The notes: a model not told the origin generated them from the sequence alone. A stretch of 42,414 bases of DNA from Acanthaster planci (GCF_001949145.1 NW_019091467.1:1546-43959), one strand, 5' to 3'. Positions 22,522 through 37,500 are shown, counted from the stretch's first letter. Translations and numbers: made by a program.

Positions 22522-25500
22522 CTGAATGGTCAAGAGACAGGGAGAGGATGCAGTTTTTACACCTGTGATGCAAAGTGTTCCGACCGGATTCCTGGAGATT
22601 CATCCTTCAAGAAACCACTGAACTTTTAATCCACCGTTCCTGAATTTCAGTAAGCATTCAGTATGCGGTTCCAAAGCCAGCCCTGAGCGCAGGGTGCACC
22701 GTTCACGCTCCTTGCTGGATGAAGGCTAGTTCATGTAGGTATAAAATGGCTTGCTTAGGGACACATCAGTTGGCCAGCAGATGGATTCAAACCCCTGACT
22801 CGGTGATCCGGAGTCACAAACTTTTACCATAAGGGCTACACACTCCCCTAAACTGCACATTGTGGTCTGTGGAAATGTGTAACCCAGGCAAAAGATTTAA
22901 ATCCATCTACACAAGGATAGGCAAACCTTGAAACACCAAGAAACAACAGGCAGAGATGGACACGAAAATACAGACCATGATTAGACACGATGAGCCTTTG
23001 AAACTTACAGACCACCAAAACAGGGATGAAGAAAATAATACACACTCTTCCTAGGGTAAGAATCAAACTTGGCTACTGATAGAAAGCACGGTGTGGCAGG
23101 CACTGCATGATGTCGGCTCTCGGTAATTGGCACAAAGGAACTACAGAATGGACAGGCCTTAAAAAATTCTACACTTGTTACTAGTTCAGTGCTGGAAAAA
23201 ATCATAAGGGACAACAAGTGGGAAGAGGTATAATGCAAAGAAGAGAAATGTTAGACAGACAAGTACCCCCCCTTCACCAGTGGCAAAGACATTGACAAGG
23301 CAACAACCTGGACACCACTGCACACATGCACAATGCCCGCGCAAAATGCTCCCAGGTTTGTGTACATTCCAAGGAAAATTCATCATGCCGTCACTGTACC
23401 ACATGCAACTGACTGCATACAAGTCAAGTAGTGTATCAGCTGGAAAGAGGGAGTGGGTGGCAAAGCGCCCTCTCTTGGTCAAAGCATAATTACAGGAGCT
23501 ATACAAGACTCCATGCTTGAAAAGACTGAATGCCAGGTCTAGCAAAGTGCCAGAGAGGAGATACAAGTTGAAGGCGGCTACAGGAAGCTCATCCATTATA
23601 ACCCACAGGAAAAAGGGACAGGATAGAGACGGCTAGAAAGAGAAATGCCACCCTCGATGAGCACTCCAACCAAACCTGTCAATGCCAAGATGAGGGGGGG
23701 GAGGGTACTTACATCGGTCATACTAACCATGCCACTGTCAGGCTTGGGCAGCAGGACCCGGCTGTCCCACACCGAGTCGTCCAGCTGCTTGAGCTTCTCC
23801 GGGGTGGTGCCGCGGCTGTAGCTGGCCGGTTGGGTACCGGGGTCCAGGAAGGTGGGGTTGGTGTAGGCATTGCGCAGACTGTGCATGCTGGCCGAGCGGC
23901 TGATGGCCTGTGGGATGGGGTCCTAAGCAAGAGAGATGATGAAACTGATTAAATGCCGTGGGATGAGGGGAGATCTTAAATTAAACCCAGGGCCAAATCA
24001 GTGTATGCAGATACTTATTGAGTTTGAAAGAATATTCAAGAACAGTGAAACCGACAATCGGTCTTAAACGCAGTTACTGAATATGTATTACAATATGTTA
24101 CCTGCATTGAAGCTTATTCAACTTTGGAATGGTCCCGTTGAGCTAGATAAATTTACAAGAATGCCAACTGCTCATTTTCCAAGCGTGATTCTTTGAAACC
24201 ATCCCAAGCACAGATATTTTGAATTTATGTGTATTCGTGAAACGTAAGATTAGATGTTTAAGTTTTGAATAATGGGTCACCGATGCAACACCCAAGAGCA
24301 GCAAGCACGGACAATGTGCCAGTATTTGGCTATGCTCATGATGCATTCAAAAACTGTGCCCAAATTCAGTTGCAACACATATGCACATATGTTTTGCTTG
24401 GTTTGCAGGTAGTTTTGATGACTCACTGGTATGGAATATAAATCCTGATATGCAAATAGCTGCCCGAAGTCATACTAAATTGTTCACTTTTGACAGGTTT
24501 GTGCATGTGCCCAACATGCTTCGCTCTGCACAGCAAGTTGGATGGGATATAATACCTAAATTATCCTAGGATCAAAATTACCCAACTGTGCAGGGTTTTA
24601 TCCTTCATTTACTTGCTATAAAATGATAAAGAGCATTTCTGATTTGGCACGGATGGAATACTAGTTCACTGCAGTTTCCCGTATGATAATGCTGAGTGGT
24701 GCATGTGGGTAAACTGGCTTGCTTAAGGACAGAAGCTTCCACTCACCAGGATGCTCTCCGTCTCCGAGAACTTGCCGCAGGTGTTGAAGGTGAAGTTGCC
24801 GCGCCTCTGCCGTGGGGGCAGGGGCCGGCGCTCCCTCTCATAGGGCTTGAGTGGGCCCGTCCGGCTCAGAAGGACCCCAATCAGGATGAAGAGGATGACC
24901 ACGCCTACCAGGACTATGAGAGCGATGAACCAGGGCGAGGTGTACCATGCCACCAGGGGCTCTTGGGTCGCGCCAGGGGAATCTGACAGGAAATAAGGGA
25001 TGGGGAAAGCTCAACAGCTGGCTTTTTTTTTTTTTTGGTGGGCTGAGGTGTTTTTTGATGAAATTTTAGGATCAGAAAAGGACGTCAATCCGTTTTGAAA
25101 GTGGGGGGGGGACATAGCCCTGATCAGAACCAATGCTAGCACGAAGCATGAAGCCATAAGCGGCCTGGGGTCCAGGACCCAAACTTTTGGAGTATAGGTC
25201 TTTTGTGGTGTGATCTGAGACAATTTTTGGTTACTTAAGACAGTTTTTTAACAAATGAAAGTTGGCGGGGGGAGACAATTGATACAGTATTTGGAGATTC
25301 ACTCTGTAAGATTCAGCTCTCATCTGACATTTCTTCAAAACCCAGACCCTTGCTTTACCACCTACCTGGAGGTTGATAGATAATGGTTGGGTAGGACACA
25401 GATCCTACGGTGGTCCTACACATCACCGTCCACTCGTATTCTGTGGTAGGGAAAAATCCACAGCAAAGTCTCAGAAACAATACTAGTTTGCAAAATACCA

Positions 25501-28500
25501 TTGTTGGTCTGTTATAAAGCCCTTAGCACAAGCACGCATAGGTGTGAATAAAACTGACTGTAGACTTTGTGGACGCAGACACCCCAAACCCTTCCCATTA
25601 ATCTGGGCAGGTGATTTACAGCTGTTTGCTGAGAATTGTTGGAACTACTGGGAAAATCCTACTAAGAAGCAACTTTGACAAGAAAGCCAGTTAAAGTAAG
25701 CGGGAACTGTCCAATGTGTTGTTGGCTCACATAATCACATTAAACAACTAGCTGAGCAAGCCGGTCCCAATACGTGAATCTGTTCGATGGCAAATACTGC
25801 TATGCAAGTGTACATGGTAAACAAACTTCAGCAGAGAACCAGCGGCTGGTGACCTGCATCCCATGGTATCTCAGCTGGTAACCAGATTTTGCTGAGCGAA
25901 CATTTTCTGCCGTCGAGTTAGCAGCGATGATGTACATACTCTGTGCTTTGAGCGGTCGCTTGACACCAGTGGCAGTGCCGCTGTACACCACGTCCCCATT
26001 CTCCGTCAGCTGGTACTCTGTCAGCATGCTGTTGAGTCGGAAGCTACCCACCCAGCTGACGCTAATCAGCATGCTGGTGGCATTGGTCAAGATGGCTGGC
26101 TTGATTTCAGGAATGTATTCTGGAGCTGCAACCCCAACAAAGGGGAAAAAAATCCAGGAATATTCTAGTCTTTGCTGACATTGTTACAAGTGTGTCGGTT
26201 ATAAAAAACAGACACCCCCGTTTATTTTGGTACAACCTTATCTGTCTTTAACTTACAATTGTCACTCATATTCAAATTAGACTAGCGCCCCCAACTTTCG
26301 ATTTCGGGCACTAGCTCATTCTTCATTTTCCTGCGACGTCCTATTAATGACATTTATCACGTCTCCGTTCTTTTACAGTTGGAAGCAGTAAATAAATAAT
26401 TGATGAGAACAATCCTTTAACTTGAGAGTGTCACACAAGCCTTGTTTCATAACTAGGTACTGCAGGAACCACTTGCATGAAACTCATCGTATCCATCAAT
26501 CCAACATACCTGCGCCGAGGGTAGCCTGCACGGTCGGCGGCGACTGCACCGGTCCCTCCGTGTTGTACGCCTTCACCATGAACTCATAGTTGGTGTAGGG
26601 CTGCAGCCCTGTGGCATTGTGAGACAGCAGCAGGGCCTTGTCTAGGGTCTGGTACCCTGCTTCTGTGCAGGTCTGGGTGAAGGGCTGGCTAGTAGGTGGG
26701 CACGACGCCCTCATGTGAAGCTCGTATCTGCATTTTTCACAAATACTTCTTTCGATCAGTAAGGTTTAAAAATCCAGCATGGAACAATGCAATTACAGCA
26801 CAGGATGAAATCAGTCAAACCTAAGCCAAGTAAAAGTGGGCAGACTTCAAGAATTCTAATCCATAAATAAATACATGCACACCGCTGATTATTAACAACG
26901 CATTTTTTTAAAGAAAAGCTTCCTACAAATGACAGCCGAACATACACAGTATGTTTCTGTAAATCATTTGTGGATTTGGAAAGAGGAATTCAAATTCTCC
27001 TTACAAATCACTGCCACTGCAACGTTACAACTTTTCAAAGATGAGATTATTGGCTAATTGAAAGACCAACGAGTTGACTCTCTTGACTCTTTTAATCTCT
27101 TTGTGACTATTTGGAATTTTCAGGACACCACTTATCACAAATCCCACTGAAATCCTTTGATTGGCCCTGTGTAGAGGTAAGCCCTCATTAAGGGTAAGGA
27201 CTGTTTCGAATGAGTGCTTCCTACGCTGCGCTGTTGCAAAGATTGTACATTCGACAGAAATCTGTCATGCATTCTCCATGCAGCCAACAGGATGCCATTG
27301 CTGGGTAAAAGCAGGCCCTCTCTTGTTCACGCACTAAGCCAAGCAATCCTTTATTTCAGTCAATCTTTTTAATGGGATCGGAAAGGAGATCCGACTGCAC
27401 CTCTGTGGCAGTAAAAACTACAGACAAATGCAAGAAACTGACGCGACCCTATCCCGACACTGACCTTACAATGATCCCGTTGGTCTCAGCGGGCAGCGCC
27501 CAACCCACGTGGGCCCACGTCGTGCCCACTTCACTGACCGTGGGTGGGGCAAGGCCACTGGGCAAGGCCTGGCTGGTCTGTATGGTGGCCTGCTCACTGG
27601 TGGTGCATCCCCCAGCCGTGCAGGCCTTGACTGAGTAGGCATAGACGGTGTAGGGCTGGAGCTGGCCGTCGGGATAGCTGGTCAGTGTGGTGATGATCAG
27701 CTGTTGAGGGAGGGAGGGGAAGTGAAAAGTGCCAGTTAGGTAAAATTCGAAAACTGCTGCAAGCTGCTGCAGGCAAATTGAAAAAGTTGGAGGGCTTGAT
27801 GTTTTGATCCTAGAAGAATCATTCTGTGAAAGATCAGAACATCAGGCCCTCTGAAATTAATCACTGATCGTTACGATTGGGTAAATGGTTAAAACAACTC
27901 ATGCTCAATGATGCCTTTGACATTCTGCAGTGTTCAAATATAAAATGCTTTTATATTCTTAGTTTATTTCCTTGTACCACTATTGGTTGGTGAGGAAAGT
28001 TTGTACAGAGCTGTCAGAGATCATTCGAAAAAAGAGAACTGGATAGTTTCAGACAGGGCTGTCTGAACCTTCCATGAAAATGCCAGTGTAAAAGTATAAA
28101 CTAAGAATAAGACAATTCCCAAGCAAAGGAACATTCATGGAATTTTTAAAAAAATGTTGTTAAAGTTACCAACAAATGCTCTGGCCAGTTTGATTATAAA
28201 TAGCAGCTTTCCAGTATAAACCTCCAAAAATTCCTGAGCAGAACACACTTTTGATTCTTGATGATTAAAAGCTTCCTCTGATAACCACATAAGTTTCACA
28301 CCTCTGTTCCATTCCTGATGATGGTGTAACTCAAGATATCGCCATTGGGCTGACTGGGAGCAAGAATGTTGACAGTCAGGCTGGTGGCTCCAACATCCGT
28401 TAACTGGGGTGGTTGTAAGCCCTACAAAGAGGAAAACAGCCAAATATTAAAGAGTCATACAATCAGGGGTGTTGCTTGAGGGATATGTGGTCTAGTCTTC

Positions 28501-31500
28501 ATTTTCTTAGCAGTCAAGTAACTGCTGTCTAAAAAGCCAACATGAAGAGTGCTCCTTCTTTCAGATACTGTAAGTCCTAGTCACTTTGAACAGCGCCACA
28601 AGCCTTTGATACCTGATTATCTTGGCTAATAAACTGACTTGCCATGGATTGAAGAGTTAGTGAAATCAGTTTATGAGAAGGCATTTCAATGGATATTCAG
28701 AGCTAGTTGATGAAATTGGCATTTTCACAAGTCAGCCTTACTGAATTATTAGTGAGGTAAATTTTGTTTATTTTGGGAACCTGAGAATAAAATGAAAGCA
28801 ATGAATAAAAGTTTGCTGTAAATTAATGCAATTTATGCTGATGACTAATATGATATTTGTGATTAATTCTATCAAAATGTATTAACCACATTTCAAAAAA
28901 AAAAGTAAGCAAGGCATGGACCCCAAAACAGTCTGCCACCACTCCATTTTACAGATTACAGTAAATAGCTGAGATTCTGGGAACATGATCAAGAATGGCT
29001 CCCCTGTGAATTAGGTCTATTCAAGTTGGATTGTTGACTCACATCTGGGGGAGCTTCCAGCATTCTAACCACTGCCCAAGAGCTTGACGTCTCTCCCACC
29101 GAGTTCCTGGAGGTCACCATGTACTCGTATGTCTTGTCTGGAATCAGCGTGGAATCCCCATCCGTGTACCTGGTGTTGGGACCCTCGTAAATCAACAATG
29201 GGTCATCGCGGGTGTTGGTCTGCCGGTAGAATCGCCGGCGGTACAGCTTGTAGTCAAGGATCCGGCCATTAGGATTCTGCGGTAGGCCCCACTCGGCCAA
29301 CACACCGCTGGCCACGCCCAGGTTGTCGGTGAGGGGCGTGAGGGTTGGGGCCAGCTGGCTGGTGGGGGCATTTTCCAAGGTGCGGGCATGGGCGCGGTCA
29401 CTCAGGGCACACCCGGTGGAGGTGCAGGCCCCAATGCGGAACTCGTACTCGGTGAAGAAATCAAGGTTTTGGACGTCAAAGCTGAACTGCTTCCCGGAGT
29501 AAATGATGTTACCTTCCACGTACAGGGTGTAGTTCTGGATCTCTCCATTTGGGTAGATCGGGGGTAACCAAGTTGCTCGGATCGATGAGGAGGTGAGAAC
29601 TGTGAGCTCAGGAGAGTTTAGACCAGCTGGTGAGGAAGACGAGGTCAGGACGGTGGCTGGGTCACTGATGGCTTGCCCCTGGCTGTTGAAAGCCGTCACC
29701 ACGTAAGAGTACTCCTGTCCCGGAGTCAATCCGCGACCCCCGTCACCAAAGTCCTGGAACCTCATGGCTGCACCGTCGTACACCAGTTTCCCGTCCCTGC
29801 GCAGCTCGTAACGAAGGATTAAGCCATTGGGCATGTCTGGCTCAGTCCAAGATGCCTCGACGGCAATGGCACTCAGGGCTCGCAAGACGGGCGAGTTCAT
29901 ACCAACAGGTGGGGCTTCAAAGGGTCTGCTCAGTGTCGGCAGGCTCTCGGTGCAACCCCCAATCGTGCAGGCAGCAACTGTGAAAGAGTACTCCCGATAC
30001 GGAATCAGTGCCGTGGCAGTATGCTCCAGACCGGAACCAGAGTACGTCACAGCCCCATCTATTTTCAACTCGTAGCGTATGATCTCACCAGCATCCAGAG
30101 ATGGGCTCGTCCAGCTGACGTGGATGGATGAGGAGCTGATAGGGGCAGCCACTGGAGGGGCTACATTACCTGGAGCTGTTTCCAGAGTCCGTACATACGT
30201 GGGATCACTCTCGGTGCAGCCCCCATCTGTGCATGCTGTGATGGTGTAAGCATACACCGTGTAGGCAACCAAGCCTTGGTCTGTGTGCTCAAAACTGAAT
30301 GGTGTCTCAAAGCTGAACGGGGCACTTTCGTTCCTTCTCAGCAAGTACCTTGTGAGGACCCCGTTGGCCTGAGAGGGTGCGGACCACTGGATCTGCAAGG
30401 TGGTGGGGTCGTTCGCCACGTGTGAGACCACGGGGGATAACAGACCCACTGGGGGAGCCTGTTCAGTCCGGACCGACACCCAGGGACTTTGGGCTTGGCC
30501 GATGGAGTTCACCACCATGACGCGATACTCGTAGAGCTTGTGTGGCTGAAGGGAGAAGTCGGTGAAGTTGTACTGCGTGGCTTGGGTGTTGTATTCCTGG
30601 TGGACAACCCGCGTGTCAGTGAACAGGCTGGAATCTGTGTCACGTCTACGCCTGCTGGACGTTGCTGTACGTCGCACAATGTCATACCGCAAAATTCTAC
30701 CATTGGCACTGACTGGCGGGCTCCAGATTAGCTGCACCGATGTAGAAGTGACTTCCCCCAGAGTGGGCGGAGCTTGATTTTCAGGAGCCACCTCGGCTGT
30801 TACAACACTCTGTGGCTCCCCCCTCCCACAACCGATACTCGTGCAGGCCTCCAAGACGACGACGTATTCTGTGTACGGCTCCAAGCGTCGGAATAGGTAC
30901 TCCCGTGTCAGTCCGATGTAGATGGGCGTGATCAGGTAAACATCTTCATAGATGCGGTACTCGCGGATGTGTCCGTTGGGTTGTCCAGGCTCTGGCCAGC
31001 GCAGCACCAGTGACCGGCCGTCCGACTGTTGTACCACCGTGAACTGCCCAATCTCTGCCGGTACTCCTTCCTGGGTTGTAACTTGACCCCATGGCCCGGC
31101 TGTCTCACCAGCCCCATTGATGGCGACGATGCGCACCTGGTAGGACGTGAATGGTGACAGGCCGTAGAAGGTGGTCTGGAAGAGACTCCCCTCGACAGTC
31201 GCGGCAGGAACAACTGGGTTGGGTAGGGTGGGATCGTTGGATATCTCCTGGTACTCCAGTCTGTAGGCTGTGATGAGTCCGTTGGGGAAGGCAGTCAACC
31301 CCCAGCTGGCCTGGATGGCATAGGAGCTGATGGCCACGAGCTCTGGCTGGGCTACTCCTTGTGGAGGGGCCTCCAAGGTGCGTACATTGGCCCAGGGGCC
31401 CTCGTCCATCCCTTCTGAGTTGTACACGGTGACTCTGTACTCAAACAAAGTGAATGGGGAGAGTCCACCTCCCGCATTGACGAAGCTTGTCTGAGATGCC

Positions 31501-34500
31501 CCGCCTTGGTAAACCAAGTAGAGCTGATTGGTACCGTATTGCCGTCGGTGCACCATGTACCTGGTGATGTTGCCGTTGGGGTACGTGGGAGGGTCCCAGG
31601 ACACCTCCACGACGGTGGCTCCACTTGCGACTAGCGTCGGTGGTCCCTGCCCCTGGGGTGGGGCCTCAAAGGTGCGGGCAAATGCCTTGGGTCCGTGTCC
31701 ACACCCACCGTCGTTGCACGCCTCAACTCGGATGTCGTAAAGCCTGAAGGGGGTCAAGTTACTGATGACTAGGGATGTAGCTAAACCACTGAAATATGGT
31801 CTCTGCTCCGGAGTACCACTGAGTATGACCGCGCCGTAGCGTCGGATGACTCCATTGGGGGTGACCGGTGCTTGCCAGGTAGCCCTGATGGAAGAAGAGC
31901 TCAGCACGGTGAGACTAGGGGTCGGGATTCCTTCGGGAGAGCTCTCGGGAGTCTGGCAGGCATAGACAGAGCTGTTTGTACCGCCAGCAGATGTGGACGC
32001 TCGGAGCGTGTACTCATAGCGGGTGTTGGGGGTGAGGTTGGTGTCGGTGAACATCAGACCAGAGTTACCACCAGAGTAGACGAGTTGGTTGAAGCGGTAG
32101 AGCTGGTAGGATGTGATGATGCCATTGGGAGTGGTTGGTGGGGACCAGTACAACTCAAGCATGGTGGCACTGATAACAACATGGACTGGACTGGACACAC
32201 CTGCAAATCAAACCAAAATAAGTCTAACATCTGAACTTCACGTTTTTGCACATACACGTGGTCATTGGGGCATGCAAAGTTTTCACCATCAAAACATCAC
32301 GGTTAATTATTCCTAGAGATCACTACTGGCAAGGAGTCAATTTCTTTGTGGTATTTGTGAGAAAAAACAAGTTGTCAAAATACACTGCGCATGCCAATCA
32401 CATCATCCCCAAATTGAAAACGACTTGTAGCCAAGTCTATCATCCCTAAGTAACAAGCCATCCACTTTCGAGTTAAAGGCTACTCAAGTATCGCTTGAGT
32501 TTACTCTCAATGCTGGTGGGTACAGAACAATGCAGCACGGGCATTACCAAAGGGCCTATTAACAAGGCTCGGACATGATCAGCCTCAACTCTCCTGATTC
32601 GGTCTTGAACAAATGTTGAGGACCATTCAAACACATATTTACTCCCATTTATAAATGTTATTTTAGTCACAAAGCCAAAACACGTTTTCAAACTTCAAAA
32701 TGTCTGACGACTTTGTTCAACTGTTTTACTTCTAAACACACAACATAGACGACATTCACGCGATGTGGCCGGCCCTTTTCTCACCTTGTGGGGGTGCCTC
32801 CGGCGTGGTGATGCTGACAGGGTTGCTAGACGTGCAGCCAGCGGCGGTGCATGCAACCAGGGTGTACTGGTAACTTGTGTAGGGCTGCAAACCTGAGTAA
32901 AAATGAGAGAATGAGACAAGAAAAATCAGATGCACTGTGCAGTTTCATGACTTGATTATGGTTCAAATCTGTCTGTAGACTGGGATGGTGGGGAATTAAT
33001 GGAAGCTTGGGTGGTCTTCTCTCTAATCCCCTATTCACAACTGTAGAGGATAAATGAGGGTTAAGGAAAAGAACACCAAAGTCACTTTTAATTCATCATC
33101 CCAGTGGTCAAGCAGATCTACACCCTGCTTCATGCCACACTAATTTCATTTCCATTCCTAATTGCCCATGTTTAGAGTGATGAACTTGGTGTCGATGGCG
33201 TGGATGATAATGAAAGCCTTTTGAATTCACGGGTCTGGCTTTATTTGGGTGAAAAACGAGGGGTGAAGAGAAATTCAAAAACCATTGGGCAAGGCGGTTG
33301 TGACAAAGAAGCAATAACCTCTGACTTTTCAGGATTTTAACAGATGACATGGGATGAAGTCTCTTACAATTTTGGGGTTGAAAATCCTGAAATGCTGAGA
33401 AAATTCAAACCCCTGTAATCATACTGGCAGTTTCAGCCTTTCTGTGTCAAAGACTGAAAACACGGATGCGTATGCTTACCTCTGTGGACATACTCAAAAA
33501 CGGTTGCATCCCCCACATAGATTGGGTCTGCTGCATTGCTCTCTCTTATTCTGTATTCTTGAATGACGCCATTGGGCCTGCCGGGCTCACGCCACGTGAT
33601 CTGGATGGTGTTGGCATCGAGTGAGGTGACTGCGGGATCAAAGAGGTTAGCTGGTGCATCTTGTAAGGTAGCCGTAATCACCTGGTCAAACAAAGGGGAG
33701 CAGTGAACCTTGGTGAGGTACAAGTTTTTATCAAAATCTTAACGTTTAAAAATCTCAGAGTATCAAATGTTGCGAAGAGAAGGGGTCTAGAACATAAGAT
33801 GCTACTATTCTACAGCGTTGGCGTTTCTTATTCGCGTACATTTGGCAATCACTCATCAGTTCAAAGCCTACCAAGCACATATCCCTTGTAACTCACACAT
33901 AAAACTCCACCTAAACTTCTCATGTATCAAAACAAGGAAACCCACAAAGTCCACAATGTAAAATTGAACTATTTGGCAAAACAGATCTTGACTTTATCCT
34001 GTGATGCAAATCCAAAAGCTTGCCCCCACTCAACCCCACTATACCAGTCCCAATCAGATGTGGGATAGTCTAAACCAAGTGCACCATTGCTTGCTGTCTG
34101 TGACTTACTGCCTCGCTGTTGGCGCATCCGACACTGGTGCAGGCCCCAAGCACGTAGGTATAGTGCTGGTATGGCTGGATGCCGCGGCTGTCTTCCAGCG
34201 ACGTGTCCAGGCCGCGGTAGATCTCAATGTTGTCGCGCCGCAGGATGTAGGTAGTGATGACACCTGTGATAAAATGGCGGACGGTTTTAGAGTCAGCACA
34301 GATAAAAGTCAAGCAACGCGTCTGGATCTTATCAATTGACAAAACAATTTCCAGGACAATATCAAATCAACTGAAGAAATCTTGCAAAAAAAACATGCGG
34401 TTGCCAAGAAGATCACTGCAAATCATTTTCAAGATGTATTTTTGCATTGGGAGATGTTAATTTATATAACGGGTTTTGCCCTTACCCAACGTATATTAAT

Positions 34501-37500
34501 AAGCACTGTATGCTCAGTGCTTGTCCGAGAGCTTGCGAAAAAACCTCACAAGCTTACTCGGGTTGAGACTCGAACCTACGACCTCCTGCCAACTAGTGCA
34601 GATGTCTTAACCACTCGACCAACGAGCTCGCTGGGGTCGGCTGGCCGGTCCGAGTCAAGTGAAGCAGCGGGTACCGCGAACTATTTTCAAGATGTATTAA
34701 AATACGTTGGGTAAGGGCAAAAACCTGTTCTATAAATTAACATCTCCCCAACGCAAAAAAAATACATCTTGAAAATTGTTCTAGTTGCATTCTTAAATTT
34801 TTTTCCCACGTACATTCTCAAAATGAAAAAAAATATCTCAATTTGTGAGCATTGGTTTTGTTTACCATTTGGGAAAGCTGGCTGCTTCCAGCTCAAAATG
34901 ATCGTATCCAGCACCCCAACTCCTACTCGCCAGTCGGGGGGAGCCACCCCTTTGGGGATATCTTCATTGGTCCGAGCGCTGCTGAACTCGCTGGTGGCGC
35001 TACCGACACTATTGTGAGCCGTGATGGCGTACTCATAGGTTGTGTATGGCAACAGATCTTCATCTGTAGGTAAATCAAGAAGAATTCCATTATTGAGATG
35101 CAGTAAAGACATCGTTTTAGATGAAATGGACACCATCTGAAAATAAAGCGATTGTGATTATCATAAAAGGGTCAGCATGTGTCAACAAGAGGGCGTAGGT
35201 ACACAGAAAACTTTAAAACACACAAAAGGGAAAGATTAAAACCAGCGGATACAAATTGCCGGTTTCTTTAAAATGCTTCGGATTAACCCACTGTTAATGG
35301 TTTGTCAGGCTGCTACTTTTGAGCACTACGTCCCTCCCCTTTGGAAAGAGCTACGCCCCCTTCCTGGCAATGCCCATGTACAAGTTCCAGTCTTATCTGT
35401 GTATACTTTGTAACGTTTTTCTGTCAATACTGTGGAGAAGCACTGGGCTCACAACCCGTAAGTACCAAGGCCATAACTTCACCAATTAAAACCTCATGTG
35501 ATCTCCTTTCATCCAGATCAAATGAGGTTTACCAAAAAATGGCAAATGTTTCATGACATCTCAAATGTTAACTTGCAGGGCTCATGTGACTCAACCTGGC
35601 CAGCCTACCCCGACAAGCTAGGTGGCTGTGTGGTAAGGTGTCTGCAGTAGCAAGCAGGAGATGGTAGGCTCCGGTCCCAACCAAGTAAACTTGACAATTT
35701 CTCAACAAGCTCTCTGACAGCACTTTCAAATATACACCAGGGAAGGCTGAAACTGATCTAATCATGAACTCTGGACACAAAATTGGTTGTCACTTAAAAA
35801 CTTCACATTTCTTGTGAATTAATCCAGTTGTGGGTGGCCCTTTCCAGCCATCTGCACTGCTTTCACGATTTACTGAACTTACCCAAATAGGAGTAGGTGT
35901 TGGGCCCTGTGACGGCCACACTGTCCAGGGCAGTCATGCAGAGGCCTCCATCCCCAGGGGTGGTGCCAGTGGGGGGTGGGGGAGAGGGCCTGTACTGACC
36001 ATCAACTGTGGCACACACGCGGGTGTTCCTGTCAAAGTCACACCTGAAATGACAACACAGATATTTTCAACTGATCAAACAGTAACAAATGACTCTAAAA
36101 CCTTTCAGAATGCAAGACTCTACAATACTGTGAGAGTTTTGAAATGGATGGTCATTCAACTGAAGTTTTTAGTTCGGGTGAGTAGACTCGTGTATGCTCC
36201 TATCTTTAAAAAGAAGATCCAGAAGCCAAAGCATTTAACCAATTAACATACTGCAAAAAAGTTACCAAACTAATGTCCTGTGACATCTTTACGAAAACAT
36301 TATTTACCCCCAAAAATATTCTTTTCCAAAGAAATTAAAACAAAAGCCTCCCGGAGAAAAGCTTATACATTTTAAAAACTCTTTTCCCTCCCAACTCCTC
36401 CTCAAAAAAAACCAGAAAAATAAATACTTTGCCTGATCAAAATCGATGGACGTAAAGTTTCACGCCATCACTCACTTATTACAGTAGGCAGTCGCGGCCT
36501 GGCTGATAGGACACACTGTGCCCCCACCGCAGTTCCCCTCCACGTTTGTGCCCCTGTCTGCACATACGTGCGTCAGGGGGTTGTAGCCCATGCTGTTACA
36601 GCAAGCCTGGGAGGGGCTGATCTTCTCGGCGCCACAGCACTGGTCATTGGCCAACTGCTTGGCTTGTGGCGTGGGGTAAGAATGCGCCTGAGAAAAAGAT
36701 ACAAGAGCAAAGTCCAATCAAAAATCCCTTTACACGAGCCACGTGTTGGCACACCAAGCATGGCAGATGCGTATGACTTGTCCAAGTACAGTTTTCACGT
36801 TGACTGATTGGGTGGGACTTCAGAGTCAACTACGTGGCCGACTGGCCAACTATTTCACCAACTCCCTCCTCATTTATTCATGTACTGTTGTGCGGAGAGA
36901 TGCAATTAAAGTTAGGAGTCTTGCTTTAATCCCCTGGCTAGGCAGAGGAAGAAGCAATGTCAGCAGAATTTCACATTACATAACCACAAGACCCAACATC
37001 AGTTCAAATGCTCACAAGTACTCCACAAGTATTTGCCACGATTCATCGAAATTATTACTACGAGGGCTTTCACTACATACAGAGAATGACACGTAAAAGA
37101 TAATCTTTCGTTCCATTCACCTTGACGACGCCAGTTTCCGACGAGCAGCACAGTGTGACGGCTGGGTCGACGTAATCAACGCCGCAGCAAACCTTGTTGG
37201 GTTCGGGGTTATAGGTCATGGTGAGGTCATTCTCTTGGCAACACACCTGGTCCGTGCCGATCACAGAGGTGCCGCAGCACTGGCTGTTGAAGCCATCTTG
37301 GAAAGTATCTGCATAGAGGGAGGTAATCAAGTTTTGAAGAGGTAGCTGGTTGAGTGGCTAGAATGCAGCTACTTCAACCTTTCAGGATAGGTGGACAATT
37401 CTGGAAGCTGGAAAACAGTTTCTTTTTCATACAGATCTAACAGTGGGATGAAATTACATCCATAAAACCTCCTTCTATAGGCTCTGACCATGAGCCATAG

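Noticed and set aside
22394-22603. 69-codon frame as the USH2A last exon
   Set aside because: It reads a different frame from the one demanded by the preceding phase-0 donor. The correct frame ends in DTHL.
23186-23596. 136-codon minus-strand frame between USH2A exons
   Set aside because: It has no usherin homology. The donor at 23713 and acceptor at 22521 already join in phase, so it is intronic.
25800-25939. Extension of the FN3 exon past 25940
   Set aside because: The open frame continues, but the GTATGT donor at 25939 joins in phase to exon 25366-25440 and restores the FN3 strand (KYEWTVMCRT).
29084-32234. Several plus-strand frames opposite the FN3 exon
   Set aside because: Antisense shadows of a GC-rich coding exon; none has a domain.
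34554-34632. A functional tRNA gene
   Set aside because: The A and B boxes are good, but the ends do not pair into an acceptor stem and the segment lies in a repeat; it is a SINE head.
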